From a virus: a stretch of 61,171 nt of DNA. Below, piece after piece: positions 7,762 to 17,216 of this stretch. The DNA lies in IMG/VR virus record IMGVR_UViG_3300008111_001779, positions 1-61,171 of that record, one strand, 5' to 3'. Within the stretch, counting starts at the first letter, position 1. Each line of letters opens with the position of its first letter. The notes below the pieces were generated by a model. That model was not told the origin of the DNA, made no database searches, and saw only the letters and a program-made list of their open reading frames with translations. A program made the translations under genes and the position numbers.

Positions 7762-8996
7762 TGGCTTTTAATAGATATGGTGTAGGTAATTTAAGTCAAA
7801 ATAATGATTTAAATCTTTCACAAAATTATGCAGTAGTTTATGATGTTATTTTAGATAATACACATCCGCGTTATACTGAACCTGGTGATGTAGGAGCAGT
7901 TGTGTTTAGAAAATTTGGAAATACATTTACCAGTAAAGAAAGTTTACCTTTAGCCTATCCGCATAATAAAAATTTTATTGATTTACCTATCAGAAATGAA
8001 ATGGTAGAAATAATCCAAATTGAATCCACATACACATATAGAAGATACGCAAAAGATGTAGCAGGAAATAAAAATTTAAGTAGTTCTGCAAATACAATTA
8101 ATGCAAGATTTTTAAATATTAATAGTGATAGAGAAGATTTAAGTGGTGCAAATAAAGCAGAACATTATCAAAATGTAGCAAGTACACAAACACCAAGAAG
8201 TAGTGCAGATGGTCTAGCGCCTGATGAAAGTGGTTATGGTAAAGTATTTTCTCCCACAAATATACATAGATTATCTTTATTTGAAGGAGATACTTTAATT
8301 GAATCAAGATTTGGTCAAAGTATTAGATTATCGGCATACAATAATCCTGGCAGTACATTTTCACCAACTGTAACAATAAGAAATAGAGAAGCATCATCAA
8401 CACAAATTTTTTCGGCTAAATCTGGTTCTATCACCGAAGATATTAATAGAGATGGTTCTACAATATTAATGAGTTCAGGTCAGTATGTTGTTCCTTTTAT
8501 ACCTGGAACAATTGATGAAAAAGGTTCTACGGATTTTTCACAAAAACCATTATCATTCAAACCATATCCATCAGAACTCAAAGGTGACCAAGTATTAATA
8601 AATTCTGGTAGAATAATATTATCTGCAAGAAATGCTGAAATGCTTTTTTATTCAAAAGGCAATTATGGATTTATTTCAGATGGTGGAATGTCCATTGATA
8701 ATAAGCGAGGCATAAATGTTAATGTAGGTGAAGATATTCATGTTGTAACAAATGATAGAAATATAAACTTTTTTACTGGTAATGGTTCAATATTTTTAGG
8801 AAGTAAAGATTTAGAACCTTTAGTTAAAGGACAGAAGCTTGTTGAAATATTATCGGAACTAATTGACCAAATAGGAACTATGGTATTTTTAACTCCATCC
8901 GGTCCAACCGCGGAAGGACCAAAAAATAGACCGGAGTTTGGAAAAATAAAATCAAAATTAAATGATATTTTAAGTAAAATAAATCAAACAGCGTAA
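7761..8996 (+). CDS. Putative baseplate hub/spike protein, gp5-like
   Basis: The protein has 411 residues. The N-terminal part (about 20-110) looks like a beta-barrel (AVVYDVILDNTHPRYTEPGD, then ...NEMVEIIQIES), as in the OB-fold of T4 gp5 and VgrG spikes. Residues about 170-350 hold many short strands with a repeated S-G-x-I/L pattern (LINSGRIILSARNAEMLFYS, INVNVGEDIHVVTNDRNINF), as in a spike beta-helix. The C-terminus (LVKGQKLVEILSELIDQIGT) is helical. It lacks an obvious lysozyme domain; the lytic domains are in two separate genes just downstream. The call as hub/spike rests on this architecture and position. Confidence 0.5.
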   Translation: MAFNRYGVGNLSQNNDLNLSQNYAVVYDVILDNTHPRYTEPGDVGAVVFRKFGNTFTSKESLPLAYPHNKNFIDLPIRNEMVEIIQIESTYTYRRYAKDVAGNKNLSSSANTINARFLNINSDREDLSGANKAEHYQNVASTQTPRSSADGLAPDESGYGKVFSPTNIHRLSLFEGDTLIESRFGQSIRLSAYNNPGSTFSPTVTIRNREASSTQIFSAKSGSITEDINRDGSTILMSSGQYVVPFIPGTIDEKGSTDFSQKPLSFKPYPSELKGDQVLINSGRIILSARNAEMLFYSKGNYGFISDGGMSIDNKRGINVNVGEDIHVVTNDRNINFFTGNGSIFLGSKDLEPLVKGQKLVEILSELIDQIGTMVFLTPSGPTAEGPKNRPEFGKIKSKLNDILSKINQTA

Positions 8997-8997
8997 T

Positions 8998-9744
8998 ATG
9001 TCAGAAAAATTAGATAAAGCAAAACAAGCAGGACAGGGCGCTATAAAAGGCGCTGTTGGTGAAAATGCTGCAAAAGCAGAAGGTTTGGTAAAAGGTGGTT
9101 TAGAGAACGCATTTAATGGGGGAGCGGCCGCTATTAAACAGTTGTTGAATGGATTAAAAGATTCATTGGGAATACCAGATTTACCTAAAATTCCTAAAAA
9201 ACCAGCATTTCCACAATTAAAAAAATTCAAACCAAAAACTCCTCCAAAACCACCAATTTATCAAAAGGAAGAAAAGAAGTTTGATTACGCACCAGCTCCC
9301 GCAGTTCAAAAACCAGTGCCACCACCTAAACCACCAGAAGACCCTAGAGCTAATTTTGTAGAAGAATACAAAGGTTATAAAATATATTTGAGAGCTAATC
9401 TACCAAACTTTTATATGGAATCAAGATTTAATGATGGAGAAGTTTCATTTAAAGGACCTGAAAGCCGAAGTGCAACTAAAGAAGAATTACTTGCGTATCA
9501 AAAGAAAGTAATAGATGAAGCTATAGCAGGAAAATCTAAAGGAAAAGTGGCTTACAAATATGAATGGGATGGAAAACGAATTGATGTAGGACTTTACGAA
9601 GGAGATAGATATGTTGGTCCAGTTGGAGCATTTACATTTAAAGGTAAAGTTACCGAAGGAAGAGCTGTGGAATTATTTATAGAAAATTATAAAAATGAAG
9701 AACCTAATTTAGTATCTTGGGGGATGCAAAAACTATCTAAATAA
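8998..9744 (+). CDS. Tail-region protein with Pro/Lys-rich linker
   Basis: The protein has 248 residues in three parts: an Ala/Gly-rich helical N-terminus (about 1-55), a Pro/Lys-rich linker (about 58-118, for example KKFKPKTPPKPPIYQ), and a compact alpha/beta C-terminal domain (about 119-248) starting VEEYKGYKIYLRA. Not recognised. It lies between the hub-like gene and the two cell-wall hydrolase genes, two bases after one and overlapping the other, so a baseplate or hub-associated role is likely. Confidence 0.5.
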   Translation: MSEKLDKAKQAGQGAIKGAVGENAAKAEGLVKGGLENAFNGGAAAIKQLLNGLKDSLGIPDLPKIPKKPAFPQLKKFKPKTPPKPPIYQKEEKKFDYAPAPAVQKPVPPPKPPEDPRANFVEEYKGYKIYLRANLPNFYMESRFNDGEVSFKGPESRSATKEELLAYQKKVIDEAIAGKSKGKVAYKYEWDGKRIDVGLYEGDRYVGPVGAFTFKGKVTEGRAVELFIENYKNEEPNLVSWGMQKLSK

Positions 9745-11144
9745 TGTCTTGGCAAATTTTTAAAGATAACATTTTAAGAGTTTCAAACAATCCAGATGCA
9801 ATTAATAATATAGAAATTGTAGCGGACGCGTATGCCAAAGAATATGATGCTGCGATTAAAAGAGGATTTGATGCGTTTCACAAAACAAAAGTAAGAAGTG
9901 GTGATGTTGAAGGTATGAAGCAATTATTTATAAGTGCTTTACAAAAAGGATTAACTTCAAATCAACCATATGATTTAGTAGGAGAAATGGGAGAGGGGGT
10001 TAAAATATATTGGTCAACGGCTATTTTGGGTAATGATGTTATACCAACTATTTTACCACCTGTACCAAACGCAATTCAAAACATTGCTGTAAATGATAAT
10101 AGAGCAACTAACGTTGGAGTTTGGCAAAAACCACTTTTAAGCGTTGAATCAAATTTTGATTTAACTCCACAAGAAAGAATTCAGTATCAAGAAAATTTAG
10201 AAAGTGCAATAACTAAAAGAGATACTGCATTAGAAAACAATAAACAAGATATTGCAGATACATATACTGATTTAATAAATCATCTTGAAGGAGCTTTAGA
10301 AGAAAATACAAAATATACTATACCTTTAAAAAACACACCATTAGAACCACAAACAGTTGAAAAATCTACAAATAATACGCAAACTAATACAACCCAAACA
10401 AGTACTCAAACAAACGTTAGTACTCAAACAACAACCGTAAATTCAAGTGATATTCCAGATGAAGATGCACCTGTAAAAAATATTGATGATGTAATTGAAG
10501 CGGGGACTTTTAATACCGGTAAACCTTTTGTTTCTGGTTTTAAAGCGGGTGCTGGGTTTGGTGGAGGATTTGGCGGTGGTGGTGGACCTTATGGGCCTCC
10601 AACTTTTCCACCAAATGCAACTTTAGGTCAAAGGGTTTTGGCAATTGCATTAAGAGATGCAACAGTAACACCACCAGCACCAGTTGCGGAAAATCCAAAG
10701 TTTTCTAATTGGGGACATCCTAGAATAGTTGAAATTTTAGCTAATTGTGGATTAACAAGTCCTGCGCATTGGTGTGCATGTACCGTTTCTACCTGGTGGG
10801 ATGAAGCTGGTGCTGGTATTAAAGCAACAAAAAATCCAAATAAATTCGGTGACGGTCCTAATGGAGATTATAGAAGAAGTTGGGTACCTGATTGGTTTGC
10901 ATGGGCAGGTGCTAATGGAAGACTTATAGATTTGAGAAACGGTGGACATGAAAGTGTGAATCCACAACCAGGTTGGGCAGTTATTTATCATTGGCCTGGT
11001 AAAACAGTACCTTTTAATCATATTGGTATTTTTTGGAAAAAAGAAGGTAATAAGTGGTTCGGAGTTGATGGTAATGGCGCGGATAATTATTTAAGAACAC
11101 ATGAAATAAAAACAAGTTGTGTAGCCGGATTAGTAATTTGTTAA
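9744..11144 (+). CDS. Tail-associated CHAP-type cysteine peptidase/amidase
   Basis: The protein has 466 residues. The N-terminal half is helical, followed by a Thr/Gln/Asn-rich spacer (about 205-235), a conserved linker (235-272) and a Gly-rich hinge. The C-terminal domain (about 295-466) looks like a CHAP/NlpC-P60 enzyme: WCACTVSTWWDEAG with Cys344 or Cys346 as nucleophile, PGWAVIYHW, and FNHIGIFW with His426 as base. It should cut peptidoglycan peptide bonds at the tail tip on infection. The linker is shared with the next gene, which carries a different hydrolase. The start overlaps the previous stop. Confidence 0.7.
   Translation: MSWQIFKDNILRVSNNPDAINNIEIVADAYAKEYDAAIKRGFDAFHKTKVRSGDVEGMKQLFISALQKGLTSNQPYDLVGEMGEGVKIYWSTAILGNDVIPTILPPVPNAIQNIAVNDNRATNVGVWQKPLLSVESNFDLTPQERIQYQENLESAITKRDTALENNKQDIADTYTDLINHLEGALEENTKYTIPLKNTPLEPQTVEKSTNNTQTNTTQTSTQTNVSTQTTTVNSSDIPDEDAPVKNIDDVIEAGTFNTGKPFVSGFKAGAGFGGGFGGGGGPYGPPTFPPNATLGQRVLAIALRDATVTPPAPVAENPKFSNWGHPRIVEILANCGLTSPAHWCACTVSTWWDEAGAGIKATKNPNKFGDGPNGDYRRSWVPDWFAWAGANGRLIDLRNGGHESVNPQPGWAVIYHWPGKTVPFNHIGIFWKKEGNKWFGVDGNGADNYLRTHEIKTSCVAGLVIC
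10446..10559 (+). repeat. Shared linker, copy 1 (in the CHAP gene)
   Basis: This segment encodes 38 residues beginning SDIPDEDAPVKNIDD and ending with a Gly-Phe. It matches copy 2 in the next gene at 32 of 38 residues, while the flanking protein domains differ. It probably reflects duplication of a common hub-binding linker. Confidence 0.85.
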
Positions 11145-11147
11145 TAT

Positions 11148-12116
11148 ATGTCAGCAGTAAATCCAACTCAAAATACGGCCTTAATTGTAGATGAATTTAT
11201 CAAATATGCCCAGGCACATTTAGGTACTGTAAGTGGTATTGTAAATATGACTACTTTATACCAAGCAGGTCCTGCAACTATTGCTGCTCCAGGTTTAGTA
11301 ACTTGGACGGGTTATAATGTAGAAAGTGCTAGACCCACACCAACACAGCTTAACGAAGATGATTTTCCAGCAAAAGAAAACGTAGATGAACAACAATCTC
11401 AATTACAATCTAGTGAGTTACAAAATGGAACAAGTGAAGAAGATGTAGATAAAAAAATAAAAAAAGAAAGTGATTTGAGCAATATTCCAGATGAAGATAC
11501 ACCTGTAAAAAATATAGATGATGTAGTAGAAGTTGGGACATTTAATACCGGAAAACCATTTGTTTCAGGATTTAGAGCGGGTGGGGGATTTACACCCGGA
11601 TTTTCAGGTGCGATTTCAGTTGATTTAGGTGCATTAAATTTTAGTGCAGATTGGGTTACATTATCGGCACAGTTTATTGGTAAAAATGAAGGATTTGCCG
11701 CAAAAGCCGCTTGGGATTATAATGCTTGGAGATTAGGATTCGGCTCGGATAAAATTATTGGTGCAGATGGAAAGATAAGAGATGTATTGCAAACCGATAC
11801 CACCACAGTGGATGCGGCATTGAAAATGTTACAATATGAAGTTTCAGGACCTTACAAAAATAGATTAGTTGGTAGTGGTGAAAGAAAAATAACTGAAGCC
11901 GTTTTTAATAGTCTATCTAATAAACAAAAGGCTTCTTTAATAAGTTATGTTTATAATTGTGGTAGTTTAAAAGTTGAACTTGCTAAAGCTTTAAATAGTA
12001 ATAATTTTGGAGCTGCATCTCAACTAATTGCAGCTGGACCAATAACCGCTGGGGGTAGTGTTTTACCTGGATTAGTTAGAAGAAGAAAGGAAGAAGCAAC
12101 TCTTTTTATTACATAA
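11148..12116 (+). CDS. Tail-associated lysozyme, GH24-like
   Basis: The protein has 322 residues. After a helical N-terminus and an acidic spacer comes the 38-residue linker shared with the CHAP gene (111-148). The C-terminal domain (about 160-322) resembles phage GH24 lysozymes: KNEGF with Glu181 as acid, WDYNAWRLGFGSDK where T4 lysozyme has its Asp/Thr and TIGIGH region, and KQKASLISYVYNCG as the later helix motif. It should cleave the glycan strands of peptidoglycan, complementing the peptide-cutting CHAP protein. Together they replace the lysozyme that T4 builds into gp5. Confidence 0.72.
   Translation: MSAVNPTQNTALIVDEFIKYAQAHLGTVSGIVNMTTLYQAGPATIAAPGLVTWTGYNVESARPTPTQLNEDDFPAKENVDEQQSQLQSSELQNGTSEEDVDKKIKKESDLSNIPDEDTPVKNIDDVVEVGTFNTGKPFVSGFRAGGGFTPGFSGAISVDLGALNFSADWVTLSAQFIGKNEGFAAKAAWDYNAWRLGFGSDKIIGADGKIRDVLQTDTTTVDAALKMLQYEVSGPYKNRLVGSGERKITEAVFNSLSNKQKASLISYVYNCGSLKVELAKALNSNNFGAASQLIAAGPITAGGSVLPGLVRRRKEEATLFIT
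11478..11591 (+). repeat. Shared linker, copy 2 (in the lysozyme gene)
   Basis: Second copy of the 38-residue linker, beginning SNIPDEDTPVKNIDD. Only six residues differ from copy 1, all conservative or small-residue changes. Confidence 0.85.
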
Positions 12117-12137
12117 ACCCAAAAATAAAGACTTTAA

Positions 12138-12146
12138 ATATTTATT
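12138..12146 (+). promoter_or_regulatory. Late-promoter-like box ATATTTATT
   Basis: ATATTTATT ends 17 bases before ATG 12164 in the gap after the lysozyme gene. One base differs from the common form. Confidence 0.4.
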
Positions 12147-12163
12147 TACATAACAAATGATAT

Positions 12164-12631
12164 ATGAATACTGATAAACTTTTAGAAGCTATACAAATCC
12201 TTGTAAAAGAAGAAGTAAAAAGACAACTTCCTACCATTATAAAAGAGGTAGTTAAATCGGAATTAAAGAAAACCATTTCCGAACAAAAACAACCTAAAAA
12301 TACTGGATTAAGTATGGCTAAAGCTATTTTGGGTGATGATGAACCTAAAGTAGTTGAACAAAAAACTTATACTAAAAACCCAATGATTAACCAAATTCTT
12401 AATGAAACTAGAGCCGCAGTATCAAACGATGGTGGCTATAGAACTATGAGTTTTGGACAAGGTGATATGGGGTCTATTATAGGTAAAACAGCGATAGCTG
12501 AAAAAATGGGTTATGGTGAATTTGCTGGTGGTGGACAAAGAACTGGATTAGGTGTTCAAACCGGTAACGAATCATTAGATAAAGCGTTGAATAGAGATTA
12601 TTCTGAGCTTGTAAAAAGATTTAAGAAGTAA
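12164..12631 (+). CDS. Small structural or assembly protein before gp25
   Basis: The protein has 155 residues. The first 45 form a charged helix (LLEAIQILVKEEVKRQLPTI). The rest is Gly-rich and probably flexible, ending in a basic helix. No family recognised. Its stop overlaps the gp25-like start (TAATG), so it is presumably translated with the wedge genes. Confidence 0.5.
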   Translation: MNTDKLLEAIQILVKEEVKRQLPTIIKEVVKSELKKTISEQKQPKNTGLSMAKAILGDDEPKVVEQKTYTKNPMINQILNETRAAVSNDGGYRTMSFGQGDMGSIIGKTAIAEKMGYGEFAGGGQRTGLGVQTGNESLDKALNRDYSELVKRFKK

Positions 12632-13071
12632 TGGCTATAATATTAGGAAGAAAACCATTAATTGAAACTAAACCTTTTGAAGATTATGCATTAGGTATTA
12701 GAATTCCTATACAAATAAGTAATGTAGCTTTTACACAAAATTTTACCGAATTAGACCAACTTAAATCTAATATTAAAAATTTGTTACTGACTAAAAAAGG
12801 TGAAAGAGTAATGAATCCTGATTTTGGTGCCGGTATAGAAACAGTGTTATTTGAACAAATCACAGAAGATGATTTTGAGGAAAAAATACAAGATTTAATT
12901 ACAGATTCGGTAGATAGATATTTACCTAATGTTATAGTAGATGAAATAAATGTGGATATAAGTAACGAAAATAGAGATAGAAATTATGTTGGTATTTCTT
13001 TAAAATTTAGAAGTAGAAACACAGGTCTATCCGATGAAGTTTCTTTTAATGTTCAGCAAATAGCACCATAA
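12631..13071 (+). CDS. Baseplate wedge subunit gp25-like
   Basis: The protein has 146 residues, close to T4 gp25 (132) and the GPW/gp25 family. The family hallmarks are visible: LKSNIKNLLLTKKGERVMNP followed by DFGAGIETVLFEQ, then an amphipathic helix (DLITDSVDRYLP) and C-terminal strands. gp25 joins the inner baseplate to the sheath and initiates sheath assembly. It sits directly before the gp6-like gene, as in many T4-type phages, which strengthens the call. Confidence 0.88.
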   Translation: MAIILGRKPLIETKPFEDYALGIRIPIQISNVAFTQNFTELDQLKSNIKNLLLTKKGERVMNPDFGAGIETVLFEQITEDDFEEKIQDLITDSVDRYLPNVIVDEINVDISNENRDRNYVGISLKFRSRNTGLSDEVSFNVQQIAP

Positions 13072-13072
13072 T

Positions 13073-15109
13073 ATGAGTTTAACACCATTAAATAAGACGT
13101 TTAAAAATAAGGGTAAAGATATTAAATACCTTAATAAAGATTTTAATGACTTTAAAGCAAATTTAATTGAATTTGCTAAAACGTATTTTCCAAAAACTCA
13201 TACCGATTTTTCTGAAGCATCGCCGGGTATGATGTTTATTGAAATGGCATCTTATGTTGGGGATGTATTATCTTTTTATGTTGATGATACTTTAAAAGAA
13301 TCGTTAATTACAACTGCCGAAGATTTGAATAATGTTATGGCATTATCGCAGTTTTTAGGATATAGACCAAAAGTAACATCTCCTTCAACTACAACATTAT
13401 CAGTATATCAAATAGTTCCAGCGATAGGAAACGGCGCGGCTAATATAGCAGATGAAAGGTTTATGTTAAAAATTAAAGATGGAATGATTGTTCAATCATC
13501 ATCCGAACAAATTAATTTTAGAACAATAGATAAAATAGATTTTTCTGAAAGCGCTAATAGAGAAGTGACGGTTTACCAAAGAGATAGTGTAACTGGAGAA
13601 CCTACATTATATCTTATTAAAAAGTATGTTCAGGCAATATCTGCATTAGTTAAAGAAGAATCTTATGATTTTGGAACGTATCAATCTTTTCAAACCATTG
13701 ATTTACCGGATACAAATATTATTTCAATTTATGATGTAAGGGACTCAAACGGTAATAAGTGGTATGAAGTTCCATATTTGGCACAAGAAATGGTATTTTT
13801 AGATTATCCAAATACTGAATTAAATGATCCAGATTTAGTACAATTTAAGGAAACTGTACCTTATGTATTAAAAACAATAAAAACTTCAAGAAGATTTACA
13901 ACAAGAGTAAATGTGGATGGTACAACAACTATAAGATTTGGAGCTGGTGACCCAACGGCATCCGATGAACAATTAATTCCAAATCTTAAAAACGTAGGGT
14001 TAGGATTACCAAATTCTATTAGTAGATTAGAAGAATCATTTGACCCAACAAACTTCTTAAAAACAAAAACATATGGTACATCGCCATCAAATACAACTAT
14101 TACGGTAAAGTATTTTGTAGGTGGTGGAGTTTCATCAAATATAGAAGCAGGACAGCTTACTAGAATTACCGGTATAGAATACGAAGATGACTTATCAAAC
14201 TTAACTTTAGCACAAATTGGTGCATATAATTCACTTAAAAATTCTGTAGCTGTAACAAACGAAATACCTGCAACAGGTGGTAGAGGTGGTGAAACCATAG
14301 AAGAAATCAGAGAAAACGCATTAGCGAATTTTGGTTCTCAAAATAGAGCTGTTACTGCAAGAGATTATCAAGTAAGAGCATTATCAATGCCAACAAAATA
14401 CGGTGCAATTGCTAAAGCTTTTGCAACTGCTGATGGAACGCTTGATAATAATTCTCCTGCATCTATTTTGGCATCACCAAATAGATTTCAAGAGTTTGTT
14501 GATATTGTAATGGACTTTATAAATCTTTCAGATGATAATGAGCCATCAAGAGGGATTGTTGAACAAAGAATTGAACAATTTTTAGTTGGTAAAACATCCA
14601 ATGAAAATGAAAAAAATAATCCATTTGCTATAAATTTATATTTGTTGGGTTATGATGGATTAGGAAAACTAACACCAATTAATAGAGCTGTAAAAGAAAA
14701 CTTAAAAACTTATTTAAATGAATATAAAATATTAACCGATGGTGTAAATATTTTAGATGGTTTTATTATTAATATTGGATTAAATTTTGAGGTAGTTTGT
14801 TATGAAAACTATAATAAATCCGAAGTATTGGCAAAATGTATTATAGATTTACAAAACTATTTCAATATTGATAATTGGACTTTTAATCAAACAATTAATT
14901 TAAGTGAAGTTGAATTGTTACTAGCAAATGTTGAAGGTGTAAAATCAGTTTCTAAATTAGAAATTACAAATAAGTGTGGTGGTCAGTATTCAACAAATGC
15001 TTATAACATTGTTGAAGCAACAAAAAATAAAACAGTTTACCCTTCATTGGACCCGTCTATATTTGAAATTAAATTTCCAGATGCAGACATAAAAGGTAGA
15101 GCAAGATAA
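13073..15109 (+). CDS. Baseplate wedge subunit gp6-like (Baseplate J family)
   Basis: The protein has 678 residues, near T4 gp6 (660). The N-terminus (KYLNKDFNDFKANLIEFAKT, then DFSEASPGMMFIEMASYVGD) is typical of gp6-like proteins of T4-like phages. The region about 390-450, GGRGGETIEEIRENALANFG followed by RAVTARDYQVRAL, is the Baseplate-J signature. gp6 forms the wedge ring and the iris that opens at sheath contraction. Its position next to gp25 fits. The stop overlaps the next start. Confidence 0.88.
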   Translation: MSLTPLNKTFKNKGKDIKYLNKDFNDFKANLIEFAKTYFPKTHTDFSEASPGMMFIEMASYVGDVLSFYVDDTLKESLITTAEDLNNVMALSQFLGYRPKVTSPSTTTLSVYQIVPAIGNGAANIADERFMLKIKDGMIVQSSSEQINFRTIDKIDFSESANREVTVYQRDSVTGEPTLYLIKKYVQAISALVKEESYDFGTYQSFQTIDLPDTNIISIYDVRDSNGNKWYEVPYLAQEMVFLDYPNTELNDPDLVQFKETVPYVLKTIKTSRRFTTRVNVDGTTTIRFGAGDPTASDEQLIPNLKNVGLGLPNSISRLEESFDPTNFLKTKTYGTSPSNTTITVKYFVGGGVSSNIEAGQLTRITGIEYEDDLSNLTLAQIGAYNSLKNSVAVTNEIPATGGRGGETIEEIRENALANFGSQNRAVTARDYQVRALSMPTKYGAIAKAFATADGTLDNNSPASILASPNRFQEFVDIVMDFINLSDDNEPSRGIVEQRIEQFLVGKTSNENEKNNPFAINLYLLGYDGLGKLTPINRAVKENLKTYLNEYKILTDGVNILDGFIINIGLNFEVVCYENYNKSEVLAKCIIDLQNYFNIDNWTFNQTINLSEVELLLANVEGVKSVSKLEITNKCGGQYSTNAYNIVEATKNKTVYPSLDPSIFEIKFPDADIKGRAR

Positions 15110-16182
15110 TGGCATATTATTTTTTAACAGCATCAAAAGATGCAACGGTTTATCTACAACAGCCAAATCAAAATACTGGTTTGGATGAGATATTAGAAAT
15201 TAGTAAGGTATATTTCGGAAACGTAAAAGATGTATCACACGCTCTAATTAAATTTGAAACTGGATTTTTATCTGCTTCATTATCAAATGGTTCAAAGAAA
15301 CTACAAGAGGCTACCCTTTTGATGAAAGAAGCACAAAGTGAAGAAATACCATTGGAATATACGATATTTGCAAATGCAGTATATCAAAGTTGGGAAATGG
15401 GTATTGGAACTAGATTTGATGCGGTAACAACCAAAGGTGTAACTTGGAATTATAGAGAAGGTGATACAAAACTTGTTTGGGATGACGATAATATAAGAGC
15501 ATCATATACCTCTGCAAGTGTTAATAACGGCGCTGGTGGAACATGGTGGAGTTATGAAAGTGCATCACAGGCTTTTAATTATGAAAAAGGTGACATTCAA
15601 ATGGATGTAAGACCTATATTAAAATCTTGGATGAGTGGTTCAATACCAAACGAAGGATTTTTATTAAGATATGATTTGGAAAAAGAAAAAGATGTTGAAG
15701 ATTATGGTATTGTAAGATTATTTAGTAAAGAAACATTTACTATTTACCAACCTAAAATTAGAATAGGTTGGGATGACCAAACTTTTCAAACTGGTTCATT
15801 ATTACCTTTGACGGCAGAGGATATAAAAGTAGGAATTAAAAATTTTAAGAAAGAATATAAAAAAGAGACAACTAATAAATTAAGAATAATTGGAAGAGAG
15901 TTGTTTCCTCTAAAAACTTTTGCAAATAAGTTTTCTTATAATGATGTTAAATATCTACCACAAACAACTTATTATCAAATAAAAGATTTTAGTTCGGATG
16001 ATATTATAATTCCTTTTAGTAATTATTCAAAAATTAGCTGTGATACGGATGGAAATTTTATTAATTTAGATTTTTCAAACTGGGAAGCTAATAGAACATA
16101 TAAAATTGAATTTAAAGTTGATTTGGATGGGAATGCTCAATATTTGGATGATGATTTAACTTTTTTCTTAGCAGCTAACTAA
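15109..16182 (+). CDS. Baseplate/tail protein with DNRLRE-like domain
   Basis: The protein has 357 residues. The first about 210 residues resemble a DNRLRE-type beta domain: TASKDATVYLQQPNQNTG, then SHALIKFE, then the late strands GFLLRYDLEKEK and VRLFSKET. The C-terminal 130 residues form a second strand-rich domain. It sits where the wedge genes gp7 and gp8 follow gp6 in T4, but I see no convincing similarity to either. Probably a structural component of the baseplate periphery. Confidence 0.5.
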   Translation: MAYYFLTASKDATVYLQQPNQNTGLDEILEISKVYFGNVKDVSHALIKFETGFLSASLSNGSKKLQEATLLMKEAQSEEIPLEYTIFANAVYQSWEMGIGTRFDAVTTKGVTWNYREGDTKLVWDDDNIRASYTSASVNNGAGGTWWSYESASQAFNYEKGDIQMDVRPILKSWMSGSIPNEGFLLRYDLEKEKDVEDYGIVRLFSKETFTIYQPKIRIGWDDQTFQTGSLLPLTAEDIKVGIKNFKKEYKKETTNKLRIIGRELFPLKTFANKFSYNDVKYLPQTTYYQIKDFSSDDIIIPFSNYSKISCDTDGNFINLDFSNWEANRTYKIEFKVDLDGNAQYLDDDLTFFLAAN

Positions 16183-17214
16183 ATGCCATATAATAAAAAC
16201 ATATCAGGTCTTGCAAATGAAGAATTTGTAAAAGATTTATCCGTAAGTGGTTCTGGTGTATTATTCAGACCATCGGATAATATTTTTTTATTTGATGAAA
16301 ATAATACAAGAGATGGTGTAGTTTCTGCTAGATTGGAAAAGCCAAAATATAATGAAGCGGAATTAATAAGGTCAGTAGATACAAGAATATTTGAACTTAT
16401 ACCTATTGCACCACCGCCACCTAATGATGATGTTCCAAGACCAGTATATAATGAAGTAACTCAATCGGTGATTGATTTAACTGCGGAAGTAGTTAGATTA
16501 AATACAATTGTTGAAGATTTAAGAGCTAAAGTAAATGAATTAGAAATTGTTTCTGAAAGTTTAAGAGTTGATGTAGATGCACAAAAAATTTTAGTGGCAT
16601 CTTTTGAAAACCAACTTAATCAAGCAAATTTAAAAATATCATCAACTATTAATGATTTAACAAACGCTATACAAAAAGGAACTGCCGAAGCAATTCAAAG
16701 AGTATCATTAACAGCAAGAAATCAATCTTTAAAAGAACAAGCTGACCAGTTAAGAGAGATACTTGAGGGTAAACAAGCTAAGCAGGCTGAAGGTGCAAGA
16801 GTAAGTACGGAATTTTCAGTAAAAGTAATCCAAAAAGGAGAAGCTGGACAAAACGATTTAACGTTTAGAGGTAGAGCAAAGGATGATGGTAGAGGAACGT
16901 GGATTAATGGACCAGATTTGGAATTTTATAACTTTACAAAAGAAGATATTAAATTAACATTTGAACAAATTGGTGAAATAGCTGGTTCATTTGAAAGCGT
17001 TGCTTCATTTACATTAAAACCGAAACAAACTAAATTTATCACAATAAAAACAATTCAGAATAAAATAGACGAGTTTAGACCAACCGCTGGAGTTAATTTT
17101 TCTTCAGATAAAAGTTACAAAGGTGCATTGTTATGTAAAACTGAAAAATCAAATGTATCCGTACCAGTATCAATACAAAAACAGTCCGGTGATAAATGGA
17201 CAGGAGGTAGTTAA
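16183..17214 (+). CDS. Baseplate-region protein with long coiled coil
   Basis: The protein has 343 residues: a short N-terminal segment, a long coiled coil (about 85-205, with heptads such as VVRLNTIVEDLRAKVNELEI), and a C-terminal beta domain (about 210-343). A trimeric or dimeric rod with a globular end is likely, as in fibre or wedge connectors. No family recognised. The ATG follows the previous stop directly. Confidence 0.5.
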   Translation: MPYNKNISGLANEEFVKDLSVSGSGVLFRPSDNIFLFDENNTRDGVVSARLEKPKYNEAELIRSVDTRIFELIPIAPPPPNDDVPRPVYNEVTQSVIDLTAEVVRLNTIVEDLRAKVNELEIVSESLRVDVDAQKILVASFENQLNQANLKISSTINDLTNAIQKGTAEAIQRVSLTARNQSLKEQADQLREILEGKQAKQAEGARVSTEFSVKVIQKGEAGQNDLTFRGRAKDDGRGTWINGPDLEFYNFTKEDIKLTFEQIGEIAGSFESVASFTLKPKQTKFITIKTIQNKIDEFRPTAGVNFSSDKSYKGALLCKTEKSNVSVPVSIQKQSGDKWTGGS

Positions 17215-17216
17215 TT

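Noticed and set aside
13861-14298. Minus-strand frame of 145 codons inside the gp6-like gene
   Set aside because: The plus-strand gp6-like gene is certain here; the minus frame shows only Pro/Val-rich mirror sequence.
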